Source: Gordonia insulae | Lineage (GTDB): Bacteria; Actinomycetota; Actinomycetes; Mycobacteriales; Mycobacteriaceae | Direction: 5' to 3' | Assembly (NCBI RefSeq): GCF_003855095.1 | Contig: NZ_CP033972.1 | Coordinates: forward strand, 2,046,001-2,110,000 | DNA length: 64,000 nt | Shown here: in pieces, positions 1 through 8,928 of the stretch | Position numbering within the stretch: the stretch's first letter is position 1 | Layout: the number at the start of each line of letters is the position of its first letter | The notes under the pieces: generated by a model | Databases searched by the model: none | Told to the model about the DNA's origin: nothing | What the model saw: the letters and a program-made list of their open reading frames with translations, nothing else | Made by a program: the position numbers and the translations under genes

Positions 1-300
1 CGCCTGCATCACCACGAGGGTGATCGCCGGGAGGACCCAGTTCACCGGTGCGATCACCGTGGAGATGCCGGCGACCAGGAAGGCAGCGGGCATGAAATGT
101 CCGTCGTGACTGTGGCCGAGGTAGTCCCAGCTGAGGATGGGCTGCGACGACGCGCGGCCGATCAGCACGAGATCGTCCCAATAGAAGTTGCCGGTGGCCG
201 CCAGCCAGGCCCGAACCACCAGCTGCGCGATGATCAACGCGATGGCCACCGACGACACCGTCCGCCTGCTGAGCATGCGGTCCAGTCTCACGGCCACCAT
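1..300 (-). CDS. N-terminal part of a membrane protein, possibly GT-C-type
   Basis: The gene runs off the left edge; 100 codons are visible, starting at the ATG at 300. The protein begins MVAVRLDRMLSRR, followed by a hydrophobic stretch at about residues 15-35, a YWDD motif near residue 40, and further hydrophobic segments from about residue 70. A short basic head, a first membrane helix and acidic residues in the first external loop resemble GT-C membrane glycosyltransferases, but too little is present to name a family. It diverges from the chorismate mutase gene with only 22 bp between start codons, so the two must share a promoter region. Confidence 0.6.
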   Translation of the reverse strand, partial: MVAVRLDRMLSRRTVSSVAIALIIAQLVVRAWLAATGNFYWDDLVLIGRASSQPILSWDYLGHSHDGHFMPAAFLVAGISTVIAPVNWVLPAITLVVMQA

Positions 301-322
301 GGCCCGTGGCAAAATCGGTCGG

Positions 323-670
323 GTGACTGACGCCAACACACCCGACGACAAGGCCGGTAGCGCCATCGGTACCGGAACACCGTTCGACGCGGACGCCTAC
401 GACCTGTCCGCGGATGTCGACGCGTTGGCCGAGGACATCGACCTGCTCCGCGGTGAGATCGATCGCCTCGATGCGATGATCCTGGCCGCCGTCAAGCGCC
501 GTTCGGCGGTGTCGAAGAAGATCGGTGCGGCCCGGATGGCCTCCGGTGGCCCGCGGTTGGTGCACAGTCGCGAGGTCAAGGTCCTCGACCGCTTCGCCGA
601 ACTCGGCCAGGAGGGCCATACGCTCGCGATGTTGCTGCTGCGGCTGGGTCGCGGTCCGCTGGGTCGCTAG
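323..670 (+). CDS. Chorismate mutase, AroQ-delta type (Rv0948c-like)
   Basis: Predicted to convert chorismate to prephenate in phenylalanine and tyrosine synthesis. From the GTG at 323 the product has 115 residues, close to the small mycobacterial cytoplasmic enzyme. The helical core contains [25 protein letters not shown] and [12 protein letters not shown], the Arg/Lys-rich active-site pattern of AroQ. The C-terminus [12 protein letters not shown] resembles the Rv0948c tail, which in mycobacteria contacts DAHP synthase. A longer reading from 188 is possible but would overlap the divergent membrane gene, so GTG 323 is preferred although its ribosome binding site is weak. It lies 44 bp upstream of pgi on the same strand, as a chorismate mutase lies near pgi in M. 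tuberculosis. Confidence 0.88.
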   Translation: MTDANTPDDKAGSAIGTGTPFDADAYDLSADVDALAEDIDLLRGEIDRLDAMILAAVKRRSAVSKKIGAARMASGGPRLVHSREVKVLDRFAELGQEGHTLAMLLLRLGRGPLGR

Positions 671-714
671 CCAAGCCGTCGCGGCCCGGGCAACGACAGC
701 ATAGGGTTGACGCC

Positions 715-2406
715 ATGAGTGACGTCTCCGGCAGCGACTTCGACACCAGTGACCACGACGACATCACCGCAACCCAATCCTGGCAGGCACTCGCCGCGCA
801 TCAGCCGCACGTCTACGCGATGCATCTGCGTGAGGTGTTCGCCGTGGATCCCGACCGCGGCCGGGAACTGACGGTCGACGTCGGCGACCTGCACATCGAC
901 TACTCCAAGCACCGCGTCCTGCGGGAGACCCTGGAGTTGTTGGCCAGCCTGGCCCGCGAGGTCGGTCTCGAGGACCGCCGGGACGACATGTTCGCCGGCG
1001 AGCACATCAACACCTCCGAGGATCGTGCGGTGCTGCACACCGCGCTCCGCCTACCTGCCGACGCGTCCCTGCACGTCGACGGACAGGACGTCGTAGCGGA
1101 CGTGCACGAAGTCCTCACGGCCATGGGCGAGTTCACCGACCGACTGCGCAGCGGCGAGTGGAAGGGCCACACCGGCAAGGCCATCACCGACGTCGTCAAC
1201 ATCGGCATCGGAGGTTCGGACCTGGGACCGGTGATGGTCTACCAGGCGCTGCGCCACTACGTCGACGCGGGCATCCGTTGCCATTTCGTCTCCAACGTCG
1301 ACCCGGCCGACATGGTCGGCACGCTCGCCGACCTCGACGCCGAGACCACCCTGTTCATCATCGCGTCCAAGACGTTCACCACACTCGAGACGCTGACCAA
1401 CGCCGCCGCCGCGCGCACTTGGTTGCTGAGCGAACTCGGCGCGGGTGATGACGCTGTCGCCAAACATTTCGTCGCCGTCAGCACCAACGCCGACGAGGTC
1501 GCGAAGTTCGGTATCGACACCGTCAACATGTTCGGCTTCTGGGATTGGGTCGGTGGCCGGTACTCGGTCGACTCGGCCATCGGGCTGTCGGTGATGGCCG
1601 CGATCGGCAAAGGCCGCTTCGCCGAGTTCCTCGACGGCTTCCACATCGTCGACGAACATTTCCGCACCGCGCCACTGGAACAGAACGCGCCGGTGATCCT
1701 GGGCCTGATCGGCCTCTGGTACAGCAACTTCTGGGATGCGCAATCGCGGGTCGTGCTCCCCTACTCCAATGACATGGCCAGGTTCGCGGCATATCTGCAG
1801 CAGTTGACCATGGAGTCCAACGGCAAGTCCGTGACCGCGCACGGGCATCATGTGACAACCGACACCGGCGAGGTGTTCTGGGGTGAGCCGGGCACCAACG
1901 GCCAACACGCCTTCTACCAATTGCTGCACCAGGGCACGCGGATGATCCCGGCCGATTTCATCGGGTTCGCCGACCCCACAGATGATCTCCCGACGGCCGA
2001 CGGATCGGGCTCGATGCACGACCTGTTGATGAGCAACTATTTCGCCCAGACCAAGGTGCTCGCGTTCGGCAAGACCGCGGACGAGATCGCCGCGGAGGGT
2101 GTGGCCCCGAATGTTGTCGCGCACAAGGTGATGCCCGGTAGTCGACCGTCCACCTCGATACTCGCACCGAAGCTGACACCATCGGTCATCGGTCAGCTGA
2201 TCGCGCTGTACGAGCACCAGGTGTTCGTCGAGGGCGCGATCTGGGGGATCAACCCGTTCGACCAATGGGGTGTCGAACTCGGAAAGACCCAGGCCAAGGA
2301 GCTACTCGGGACCATCATCGAGGCGCAATCCCCTGCGCCCCAGGATGATTCATCGACCGATGAGTTGGTTCGGTGGTACCGCGAGCACCGGGGTCGCACG
2401 CCCTGA
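715..2406 (+). CDS. pgi: Glucose-6-phosphate isomerase
   Basis: Interconverts glucose 6-phosphate and fructose 6-phosphate in the cytoplasm. The 563-residue length is normal for the family. Visible signatures are the sugar-phosphate loop [13 protein letters not shown] (about residue 162), the first PGI signature [13 protein letters not shown] (about residue 279), the histidine-containing [13 protein letters not shown] (about residue 398), and the second signature [13 protein letters not shown] with the catalytic lysine near the C-terminus. The ATG at 715 follows chorismate mutase by 44 bp. The stop is 15 bp from the stop of a convergent gene. Nothing is truncated or substituted. Confidence 0.97.
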   Translation: MSDVSGSDFDTSDHDDITATQSWQALAAHQPHVYAMHLREVFAVDPDRGRELTVDVGDLHIDYSKHRVLRETLELLASLAREVGLEDRRDDMFAGEHINTSEDRAVLHTALRLPADASLHVDGQDVVADVHEVLTAMGEFTDRLRSGEWKGHTGKAITDVVNIGIGGSDLGPVMVYQALRHYVDAGIRCHFVSNVDPADMVGTLADLDAETTLFIIASKTFTTLETLTNAAAARTWLLSELGAGDDAVAKHFVAVSTNADEVAKFGIDTVNMFGFWDWVGGRYSVDSAIGLSVMAAIGKGRFAEFLDGFHIVDEHFRTAPLEQNAPVILGLIGLWYSNFWDAQSRVVLPYSNDMARFAAYLQQLTMESNGKSVTAHGHHVTTDTGEVFWGEPGTNGQHAFYQLLHQGTRMIPADFIGFADPTDDLPTADGSGSMHDLLMSNYFAQTKVLAFGKTADEIAAEGVAPNVVAHKVMPGSRPSTSILAPKLTPSVIGQLIALYEHQVFVEGAIWGINPFDQWGVELGKTQAKELLGTIIEAQSPAPQDDSSTDELVRWYREHRGRTP

Positions 2407-2421
2407 CTCACCAGTCGGCGA

Positions 2422-2931
2422 CTATTGCCAGCGGGCCTCGTCGAACACCTCGTCGGGGATCTCGTCACCGGGCTCCACCCCGAGGGCTTCCATCCGACCC
2501 ATCAGGGCCGCCGCCACGGCGATGAAGGTGATGAGATCCTGTGGCTCCGTGCTTCGTTCGGCCGGGTCGCCGCCCAGGAACTCGAACACCGCCGGTGGCA
2601 CGCAGTCACCCATGTCGATCGACCGCTGACCGGTCGCCGCCCGCCACGCGTCGAAGCTGTCCGCATCGACCGCTTCGGCGATGTCCCCGGACCGCACCGC
2701 GGCCAGGACCTCGTCCACCGACGTGAGCGGACCACTGCTCCCGCTCGACGGGTCGAATCCGACCACCGTGTCCGCGGCGATCTCCTCGTCGTCGTCGAGG
2801 GTGAAGTAGACGATCCCACGCCAGTCGGCGCCGAACGCCGTGACGTCCTCGCGCCCGAAGATGTCCGTCAGCAGCTCGCCGACCTCATCTCGGCGACGCT
2901 CGCCGAACACCTGGAACGCGCCATGGGCCAC
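2422..2931 (-). CDS. Hypothetical protein, possibly related to Tdi1/DUF1851-like proteins
   Basis: A 169-residue acidic cytoplasmic protein with no signal peptide or membrane helix. The GTG at 2931 is chosen because a purine-rich AGGGGCAG stretch lies just upstream; another GTG at 2955 would add eight residues. The N-terminal half has FGADWRGIVYFTLDDD, and the C-terminal half has VFEFLGGDP. That layout loosely recalls DUF1851/T6SS Tdi1-type immunity domains, where a conserved FLGG precedes a terminal helix, but this is only a resemblance. It is convergent with pgi and diverges from the lipoprotein gene at 2990. No function is assigned. Confidence 0.6.
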   Translation of the reverse strand: MAHGAFQVFGERRRDEVGELLTDIFGREDVTAFGADWRGIVYFTLDDDEEIAADTVVGFDPSSGSSGPLTSVDEVLAAVRSGDIAEAVDADSFDAWRAATGQRSIDMGDCVPPAVFEFLGGDPAERSTEPQDLITFIAVAAALMGRMEALGVEPGDEIPDEVFDEARWQ

Positions 2932-2965
2932 AACCTGCCCCTGCTTTGCCGACACATCGGCTACC

Positions 2966-2984
2966 TTACGCAAGGTGAGCCTCG
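2966..2984. promoter_or_regulatory. Weak IdeR/DtxR-like box
   Basis: The 19 bases starting TTACGCAAGG match 11 of 19 positions of the IdeR consensus TTAGGTTAGGCTAACCTAA. It sits between the divergent hypothetical gene and the lipoprotein gene. Known functional boxes usually match better, so this is only a candidate. Confidence 0.2.
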
Positions 2985-2989
2985 CACAG

Positions 2990-3646
2990 ATGGTGTCGTG
3001 CACGCCTCGGCGTGTGCTCCTGCTCGCGTGCCTGCTCGCCGCTCCCACGATGGCCGGCTGCGCGAGCGCCTCCTCCCCCGACGGCGAGACCCCGACATCC
3101 GTTCCGACGAGCGCCGCGGTGACCGTGCCTGCCGGCGTGTCGGTCCGCTCGGCACCCGGCACGACGTTGCTCTTCGGTGAGAGCGCGGTACTCCCGGCCG
3201 ACGCCTTCGCGGCCACCGGGTCCCGCGCGATGTTCACGGTCACCGGGATCACCCCGGCCGAGGGCGTCCCCGACGACGTCACCGACGGCGGCGTCGCCTA
3301 CTTCCTCTATGTGACCGTCACATCGCTCTCGCCGCGGTCGGCCCCGGCGCCGGGCGTCGTCGGGTTGAGCGGGACCGCCGACGGCCGGACACCGACGCTG
3401 ACGCTCTCGCCCACACCGGGTTTGGCCAAGTGCCCGATCACCACGCCACCGGAGCGGATGCGGCGGGGCGAGTCGTACTCGACCTGCCTGGTGTCCGTCG
3501 CCGACGAGGGACAGCGGCTGCGGCAGGTGATCTACTGGGCCGACACCACCGGCGATCCCGCGTTCGACTACCAGGCGACACCGGTGGTCTGGTCGTCGAC
3601 CACGCCGGCGCCGCCGTCGGGCTCCGCACCGCCACCCACCGGATGA
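2990..3646 (+). CDS. Secreted lipoprotein, DUF4352-like
   Basis: A 218-residue predicted lipoprotein. From ATG 2990 the N-terminus MVSCTPRRVLLLACLLAAPT leads to the lipobox MAGC, with Cys at about residue 23 the likely lipidation site. A Ser/Thr/Pro-rich linker follows and then a beta-rich domain with TVTSLSPRSAPAPG and cysteines in AKCPITTPP and YSTCLVS that could form a disulfide. This layout fits small Ig-like telokin/DUF4352 lipoproteins of actinobacteria. It ends with a Pro-rich tail. It faces an SDR gene tail to tail, 21 bp away. Its role is unknown. Confidence 0.72.
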   Translation: MVSCTPRRVLLLACLLAAPTMAGCASASSPDGETPTSVPTSAAVTVPAGVSVRSAPGTTLLFGESAVLPADAFAATGSRAMFTVTGITPAEGVPDDVTDGGVAYFLYVTVTSLSPRSAPAPGVVGLSGTADGRTPTLTLSPTPGLAKCPITTPPERMRRGESYSTCLVSVADEGQRLRQVIYWADTTGDPAFDYQATPVVWSSTTPAPPSGSAPPPTG

Positions 3647-3667
3647 CCGGGCTCCGATCGGCCGGCG

Positions 3668-4417
3668 TCACACCATTCGTCGGGTGATCGCGTCCGGAAG
3701 ATTGCGCAACGCGGCCGCGATCGGAACCCACGGCCAGCGCGGCACCGGCGCCCACGACGACTCCTTCTCGATGGCGGAAACCATTGCGTTGACGCCTGTC
3801 TCGGTATCGGACATCATCGCGGTCCGCACGCCGCGGTTGATGTCGGTCTCGATGTAACCGGGCAACAGGACCGAGACGGTGATGGGCGAGTCGGCGAATT
3901 CCGCCTGCAGGCCCTGCCCCAGCGCCGACAACCCCGCCTTCGACGCCGAGTAGGCGGCCTGGGCCCGCGGTAGTCCGCGGATCGCGCTCATCGAACTGAT
4001 CAACACCAGATGTCCGCGATCCTGGGCCCGGAAGATCTCCAGAGCGGCCTCGATCTGGGCGAGCGCGCCCACGAGGTTGGTCTGGACGGTCTCGATGTTG
4101 GCGGCTGCGTTGCCGGTCCCGACGGGCGCACCCTTGCCGAGTCCGGCATTGACGATGACCCGGTCCAGGCCGCCGAGTTCATCCGCGAGAGCACCGAAAA
4201 CACCGGGCACGGAGTCGGTGTCGGTGACGTCGAGGTGGGCGGTGGCCACCTGCGCCGCGGCCGGACGGAGTTCGGTGGCCAGTGCTTCGAGCCGGTCGAG
4301 TCTGCGCGCACAGAGTGCCAGGGCGCGGCCCTCCGCGGCGAACCGGCGGGCCATACCTTCGCCCAGCCCCGAGCTGGCTCCGGTGATGAGGATCTTCTGC
4401 CGTGTGGTTGCGGTCAC
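3668..4417 (-). CDS. Short-chain dehydrogenase/reductase (Rv0945-like)
   Basis: A 249-residue NAD(P)-dependent SDR. Visible motifs are TGASSGLGEGMARRF at the dinucleotide fold, VIVNAGLG, the catalytic Ser in LVLISSMSAI, and YSASK. The GTG at 4417 (start VTATTRQKILITG) is preferred over the ATG at 4441, which adds only eight residues. An SDR of this kind sits near pgi in M. tuberculosis (Rv0945), and the C-terminal VPRWPWVPIAAALRNLP resembles that group. Its start lies 44 bp after the stop of the HisC-like gene, so it may be the last gene of that operon. The substrate is unknown. Confidence 0.85.
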   Translation of the reverse strand: MTATTRQKILITGASSGLGEGMARRFAAEGRALALCARRLDRLEALATELRPAAAQVATAHLDVTDTDSVPGVFGALADELGGLDRVIVNAGLGKGAPVGTGNAAANIETVQTNLVGALAQIEAALEIFRAQDRGHLVLISSMSAIRGLPRAQAAYSASKAGLSALGQGLQAEFADSPITVSVLLPGYIETDINRGVRTAMMSDTETGVNAMVSAIEKESSWAPVPRWPWVPIAAALRNLPDAITRRMV

Positions 4418-4461
4418 GGCACACCAACCTACCCGGCTCATCCCTCCTCACGGAGGCGGGT

Positions 4462-5499
4462 TCAGGCGGTCAGCGCGGTGAGCCGCAGGCTCTGCACCAC
4501 GTAGTCGGTGCTCGCGCGGTCGCCCACCGTGATCCGCGTACCGCGACCCGCGCATTCCTTGGTCGCCACGCCGCAACTGCCCAGCAGGCGACCGATGGCG
4601 ATCCCGTCCGCACCGGGCAGGAAAAGGAAATTGGCCTGACTCGGCAATGACCGGCACCCGATCGCGTCCAGCAACTCGACCATCCGGGCCCGTTCCTGCC
4701 TCATCGAGTGAACTCGTTGCGCAAGTTGTTGTTCCGCGTCCAATGCCACCGGGATCGCGGCGATCGCCGCGGAGCCGAGGGCGAAGGGCACCTCGTGCCG
4801 ACGCATCGCCGCCGCGACGGACGGGCTGCCGATCCCGTACCCGGCCCGCAACGCGGCGAGTCCGTGGGCCTTCGAGAAGGTGCGCAGCACGAGGACGTCG
4901 TCGTGCGCGGCGAGCCGATGCAGGTCCGGTGGCCGTGCACAGAATTCGACGTAGGCCTCGTCGAGAATGGTCAGGACACCGGTGGGCAACGCCTCGATGA
5001 ACTCGTGGAGGTCCTCCTCGTCGACCACCGAGCCCGTCGGATTGTGCGGGCTGCACACCACCACGGCGACGGTGTCAGGCGTGACCGTCGCGAACAGGTC
5101 ATCGAGGTCGACACGTCCGTCGTCGCCCAGTGCGACCGCATCCATCCGCATACCGACCATCGCGGCGAGGATCGGATAGCCGTCGAAGGTCGGCGTCGCG
5201 GTGACCATGGCCGGCGTCGCCGTTCCCCGAGACGCGGCCCGGCGTGCACACATCTGCAACGCCGACAGTGCGATGCCGGTCGCCCCGGCGCCCACCGTGA
5301 TCAGTTCTGCCGGTACACCGAGACGATCCGCGATCACGACGCGCGTCGCATCGGGCAGGAAATCCGGATAGCGGTTCGCCGAGACGACACCCTCGCGCAG
5401 CACGTCCGCGACCGACGGCAGTGGCGGGTACGCGGATTCGTTGAGATTCAGCCGCACCGGTGGGCGGGCGCCGGCGCGCGGAGCGAACGGCGGGCTCAT
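4462..5499 (-). CDS. PLP-dependent aminotransferase, HisC-like
   Basis: A 345-residue class I/II aminotransferase related to histidinol-phosphate and aromatic aminotransferases. Visible features are the N-terminal LNLNESAYPPLPS, the cofactor-contacting SPHNPTG, LDEAYVEF, and the PLP lysine in RTFSKAHGLAALRAGYGIG. A C-terminal ITVGDR stands where the substrate-carboxylate arginine is normally found. The ATG at 5499 overlaps the stop of the KAS III-like gene by four bases (ATGA), so translation is probably coupled. No other his gene is nearby, so histidine synthesis is unlikely. In this operon it probably transaminates a 2-oxo acid or an amino ketone precursor; the substrate is inferred only from context. 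Confidence 0.88.
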   Translation of the reverse strand: MSPPFAPRAGARPPVRLNLNESAYPPLPSVADVLREGVVSANRYPDFLPDATRVVIADRLGVPAELITVGAGATGIALSALQMCARRAASRGTATPAMVTATPTFDGYPILAAMVGMRMDAVALGDDGRVDLDDLFATVTPDTVAVVVCSPHNPTGSVVDEEDLHEFIEALPTGVLTILDEAYVEFCARPPDLHRLAAHDDVLVLRTFSKAHGLAALRAGYGIGSPSVAAAMRRHEVPFALGSAAIAAIPVALDAEQQLAQRVHSMRQERARMVELLDAIGCRSLPSQANFLFLPGADGIAIGRLLGSCGVATKECAGRGTRITVGDRASTDYVVQSLRLTALTA

Positions 5500-6527
5500 C
5501 CTCGGCCGCCCCAGCGCAACGCGGCCGCACCGGCGAAGTCGCCGGCGTGTGCGAACGCGGCCGTCATCACGACGTCGCCGTCGTGGATTCGACCGTCGGT
5601 GACCGCCGTGTCGAGGGTGATCGGTATGCCGACCGCGAACAGATTGCCGCATTCGTCGAACGTGTCGGCGTGGCGACTCTCCGGGAGTTCCAATGCGTCA
5701 CGCCAATTACGGAGAAAGATCCGGTTGGGTTGGTTCGTGATGAACCAGTCCAGGTCGGCCGGGGCGATGCCGATGGCGTCGGCGACCTCGATCGCGGCCT
5801 CGGGCACCATCCGGTTGCCACGGGCCAGGACCTTGGTGATCTTGGCCTCGGTGAATCCGATGTGGATCTGACCCGGCCCCGCCTCCCAGTACTTGCGTTG
5901 CGGGTCGGACACCCCGGTCATGTCGCCGGAGTACTGGCCGTACGAGTGACACGTGAGACCCAGGACGGGACTGCCCCGGTCGTCGTCGATCGTCACGACG
6001 GCGACCGCGGCACCGTCACCCGGGATCGAGGCCTGGGGCTTGCCGCGGACCTGCTCCTGGGTGAACACCTGCGATGCGCTGTTCTGGGCGAGTCCCAGCA
6101 GCGCTCGTCGCCCGCCGTTGGCGCGCAACAGCGCACCGGCGAGGTCGATCATGTGGATGAAGGCGGCACAGCCACCGTTGTGCACGTCGAGGACGGTCGT
6201 CGGACGCAGTCCCAGCCGATGCGCCACCTCCCCGCCACAACCGCGGACGGGGACCTCCGGCAGTTGGCTGTGTGTGAGCACCACGTCGACCTCGTCGAAG
6301 TAGTCCTCGCCGTGCCGTTCGGTGAGCACCCGCGCGGCCGAGAGCATCATGTCCGCCGACGTCTCGTCGTCGGCGGCGTGATGACGGAACGCGGGGGCGC
6401 GGAACATCACGTTGTCGACCAGGTCATCGTCCTGCGCGTACTGCGCGAAATATGCTGCCGGGACACGCTTCTCGGGTAGATAGCCGGCGACGTCGAGAAC
6501 CGTGGCGGAGGTATCGGTGGTCGTCAT
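5496..6527 (-). CDS. KAS III (FabH)-like ketosynthase with altered active site
   Basis: A 343-residue thiolase-fold protein. The nucleophile cysteine is C120 in DVHNGGCAAFIH. The Asn of the usual triad is N294 in DECGNLFAVGIPIT. At the position of the FabH HQAN motif the sequence reads TNQPN, so the catalytic histidine appears replaced by Asn265. FabH uses that His for decarboxylative condensation. Paralogues such as PqsC-type and acyltransferase-type KAS III proteins show altered triads and different acyl-transfer chemistry, so this protein may do acyl transfer or non-decarboxylative condensation. No acyl carrier protein is nearby. ATG 6527 overlaps the upstream stop by four bases and its own stop overlaps the aminotransferase start. 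Confidence 0.85.
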   Translation of the reverse strand: MTTTDTSATVLDVAGYLPEKRVPAAYFAQYAQDDDLVDNVMFRAPAFRHHAADDETSADMMLSAARVLTERHGEDYFDEVDVVLTHSQLPEVPVRGCGGEVAHRLGLRPTTVLDVHNGGCAAFIHMIDLAGALLRANGGRRALLGLAQNSASQVFTQEQVRGKPQASIPGDGAAVAVVTIDDDRGSPVLGLTCHSYGQYSGDMTGVSDPQRKYWEAGPGQIHIGFTEAKITKVLARGNRMVPEAAIEVADAIGIAPADLDWFITNQPNRIFLRNWRDALELPESRHADTFDECGNLFAVGIPITLDTAVTDGRIHDGDVVMTAAFAHAGDFAGAAALRWGGRG

Positions 6528-7189
6528 GACCGCATCCAATCGGGGGTGAGGGACAGGCCGTTGTGGTGCCGGTATTCGGCGATGGCCGTGAGGTTGTCCA
6601 GTTCGAGCTGATGTCCGGCGGAGAACATGTCCCAGAAGTCCCCCACCCAGACGGGGCGTTCGGGAGGGGCGGTGTCGGGATAGGGATTCTCGTCGTAGAA
6701 CGGGTGGTGGCAATTGGTCCACAACACCACCGATCCGGGCTTGTCGAAGACCACCTGCGCGTCGACGACCCGCATCAGGTAGATCATCCAGAGGTGCCGG
6801 CCCTGGTCCCACGCGCAGTGATAGTCGACGGTCATCGCGTCCGGGTTGGCGACCGTCCGCGTGTAGATCGTGGTGTCCGCCCCCAGTCGGTCCTCGGCGA
6901 CCCAGAGGCCGGGTTCATCGGTCTCGGTGAACCCGCGGAGACTGTAGGTCCACTCCTCGAGAGATCGGGTGTCGGAAAGCCAGTCGAAGAGTTCGCGTGG
7001 CGGCGCGTCGACGTACCCCTGCACCGGGCAGAAATCGCCGTAGATCTGCTGGTGTGGATACACCGACCGCAGCATGTCCAACAGGATCGGCGTCGCGACC
7101 GGACGCGGATGGGATTCGATGCGGGTCAGGCCGGCGAGGGTGGTGGCGTCGTCGCCGAGGTCGGAGAGGGCGGGCGCTACTGCGGTCAT
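6524..7189 (-). CDS. SRPBCC-fold protein, possible cyclase
   Basis: A 221-residue cytoplasmic protein. The region YVDAPPRELFDWLSDTRSLEEWTYS is the helix-grip start typical of SRPBCC/polyketide-cyclase proteins. It is followed by a beta sheet (TIYTRTVANPD, VDYHCAWDQGRHLWMIY) and a long C-terminal helix. SRPBCC proteins bind hydrophobic ligands and in biosynthetic operons often act as aromatase/cyclase or dehydratase. A histidine- and tryptophan-rich stretch (VLWTNCHHPFYDE) could line the pocket. The gene overlaps both neighbours by four bases (ATGA at 7186-7189 and 6524-6527), so it belongs to the same translationally coupled unit. The exact reaction is unknown. Confidence 0.75.
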   Translation of the reverse strand: MTAVAPALSDLGDDATTLAGLTRIESHPRPVATPILLDMLRSVYPHQQIYGDFCPVQGYVDAPPRELFDWLSDTRSLEEWTYSLRGFTETDEPGLWVAEDRLGADTTIYTRTVANPDAMTVDYHCAWDQGRHLWMIYLMRVVDAQVVFDKPGSVVLWTNCHHPFYDENPYPDTAPPERPVWVGDFWDMFSAGHQLELDNLTAIAEYRHHNGLSLTPDWMRS

Positions 7190-8928
7190 GACATACCTTT
7201 CGGGAGGAACGGGGCGAACGGCGGAACCTCGTCGGGGTCGACGTCGACGACGAGGCAGTTGGGTCCGGGCCGCGAGAGCAGGTCCTGCGCGGCGGCACGG
7301 AGCGAGGATCGGTCCGTCGGGTGCGCGACGGTGAGACCGTCGAACATGGCATCGAGCCCGGCGGCGATGTCCGTCGGCCGAAACCGGTTGACGCTGGGCG
7401 TGTCCGGGAAGAAGAGGTGCTCGCGGGTGATGCACATACCGTGTGCGTCGTTGTTGAGCACCACGACAGTGACGGGCGCATCGTGTTCCACGGCGGTGTG
7501 GATCTCCATGCCGTGCATGAAGAACGAGCCGTCACCGGCGATCACGACGGTGCGCGACATGTCGCCGTCCGCCGATGAGCGGATGGCGTTGCCGATCCCG
7601 GCAGCCATCGCATGTCCCATGCCGCCCATGCCGAGCGCCACGACGAATCGGCCGTGCCTGAACGGTAGATGATGAATTGCTGCGGCCCCGGCGTTTCCGG
7701 CATCGGCGAACACGGCGGTGTCCGGCGGCAACCAGTGGCCGATCTCCTCGATCACGGACCGCATGTCCAGATCGAAGGCGGACGCGGGAACCTGGAGCGC
7801 GACGAGTTCGGTTGACGCCCGGGGAGTCACGCCGTCAGTGCCATCTACGCGGCGGATCAGCTCGTCGAGGCAACCGCGGAGGTCGCCGCACCCGATGTGT
7901 TCGACTCTGCCGGGCATGCGCGGGGGCTCGGCGCCGAGATGGATCACCCGCACGCGTGCGAGTGCGTCGTCGAGCCCCGCGCGGTCGGTCATCGTCATTC
8001 GGCAACCGATGACGAGGCAGGTGTCCGATCCGGCGATCGCACGATGCGCCGACGGGTGCCCCATCACACCGGTGACACCGGCGAATCCGTTGCCTGCGCG
8101 GAGTATGTCGCGACCGCCCGGAGCGGCGACCACGGCGGCCCCGAGCGCGTCGGCAAGGGCGGCGATCTGCTCGCCGGCGCCCGCCACCGAGGCCTCGTCG
8201 CCCACCCAGATGGTGATCCGACCACCGGAACCGGCCACCGCGCGAAGGTCGTCGGCGACCGCGCGCAGGTGCGCGAGCGGGATGACGCCGGACCCGGTGG
8301 ACGCCGCAACCGGGCCGAGTTGATGACCGTCGGTCACCGAAGCGGACTGCACGTCCTTCGGGATCAGGACGGCGGCCGGCAGGCCACGGCCCAGCGTGGC
8401 GAACGCGGTGGCCAGGGCTGCGGGGATCTCGTCCGGGTGCGTCACCACCGAACAGGATCCGGTGATCGCGGAGAACAGGCCGGCGACGTCGATCGTGTCC
8501 GGCGGCGACAGCATGTCCTGAAACGCACCGCGCCCGACGAGCGGCGACGGCGCCGTGCCGATCAACGCGAGCACCGGGCTCCTGCTGTCGTAGGCCTCCG
8601 CGATCGCCGGCACCACATTCATCGCGCCCCCGCCCGACGTCGTCATCACGACCCCCGGCCGCCCGGTGATCCGGGCGGTGCCGTCGGCCATCGCGCCGGC
8701 CGCGAACTCGTGTTTGGCGACCACGGCTGTCATCCCCTCGACCCGGACGGCTGCGTCGTACAGATCCTCGACGTTGGCCCCGTGTACCCCGAACATGGTG
8801 GTCATCGACTTCGAGAGAAGTTGCCCGACTATGTATTCCGCAACAGTCGGCTGCGCGGTCGACTGGGCACTGGCCGATTGGGCACGGGGCGACGACGACT
8901 TCTGCGGCGGGTGGGCGATCGCGGTCAT
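7186..8928 (-). CDS. Thiamine diphosphate-dependent enzyme, acetolactate synthase/decarboxylase-like
   Basis: A 580-residue protein with the three-domain ThDP fold. The N-terminal PYR domain has the activating glutamate in VAKHEFAAGAMADGTAR and TTSGGGAMNVVPAIAEA. The C-terminal PP domain has the Mg-ThDP motif starting IAGDGSFFMHG and ending VLNNDAHGM. The first 30 residues are a low-complexity Ser/Ala/Gln tail. The family splits 2-oxo acids and can ligate the aldehyde to an acceptor, so it could make an acyloin or a decarboxylated aldehyde. No regulatory ALS subunit follows, which argues against branched-chain amino-acid synthesis. It is the first gene of the operon, and its start is 161 bp from the divergent histidine-kinase start. 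Confidence 0.88.
   Translation of the reverse strand: MTAIAHPPQKSSSPRAQSASAQSTAQPTVAEYIVGQLLSKSMTTMFGVHGANVEDLYDAAVRVEGMTAVVAKHEFAAGAMADGTARITGRPGVVMTTSGGGAMNVVPAIAEAYDSRSPVLALIGTAPSPLVGRGAFQDMLSPPDTIDVAGLFSAITGSCSVVTHPDEIPAALATAFATLGRGLPAAVLIPKDVQSASVTDGHQLGPVAASTGSGVIPLAHLRAVADDLRAVAGSGGRITIWVGDEASVAGAGEQIAALADALGAAVVAAPGGRDILRAGNGFAGVTGVMGHPSAHRAIAGSDTCLVIGCRMTMTDRAGLDDALARVRVIHLGAEPPRMPGRVEHIGCGDLRGCLDELIRRVDGTDGVTPRASTELVALQVPASAFDLDMRSVIEEIGHWLPPDTAVFADAGNAGAAAIHHLPFRHGRFVVALGMGGMGHAMAAGIGNAIRSSADGDMSRTVVIAGDGSFFMHGMEIHTAVEHDAPVTVVVLNNDAHGMCITREHLFFPDTPSVNRFRPTDIAAGLDAMFDGLTVAHPTDRSSLRAAAQDLLSRPGPNCLVVDVDPDEVPPFAPFLPKGMS

Noticed and set aside
188..322. N-terminal extension of chorismate mutase
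   Set aside because: It would overlap the divergent membrane gene and is absent from relatives; GTG 323 gives the normal length.
4462..5499. Histidine biosynthesis assignment (hisC)
   Set aside because: No his genes nearby and the operon points to another substrate.
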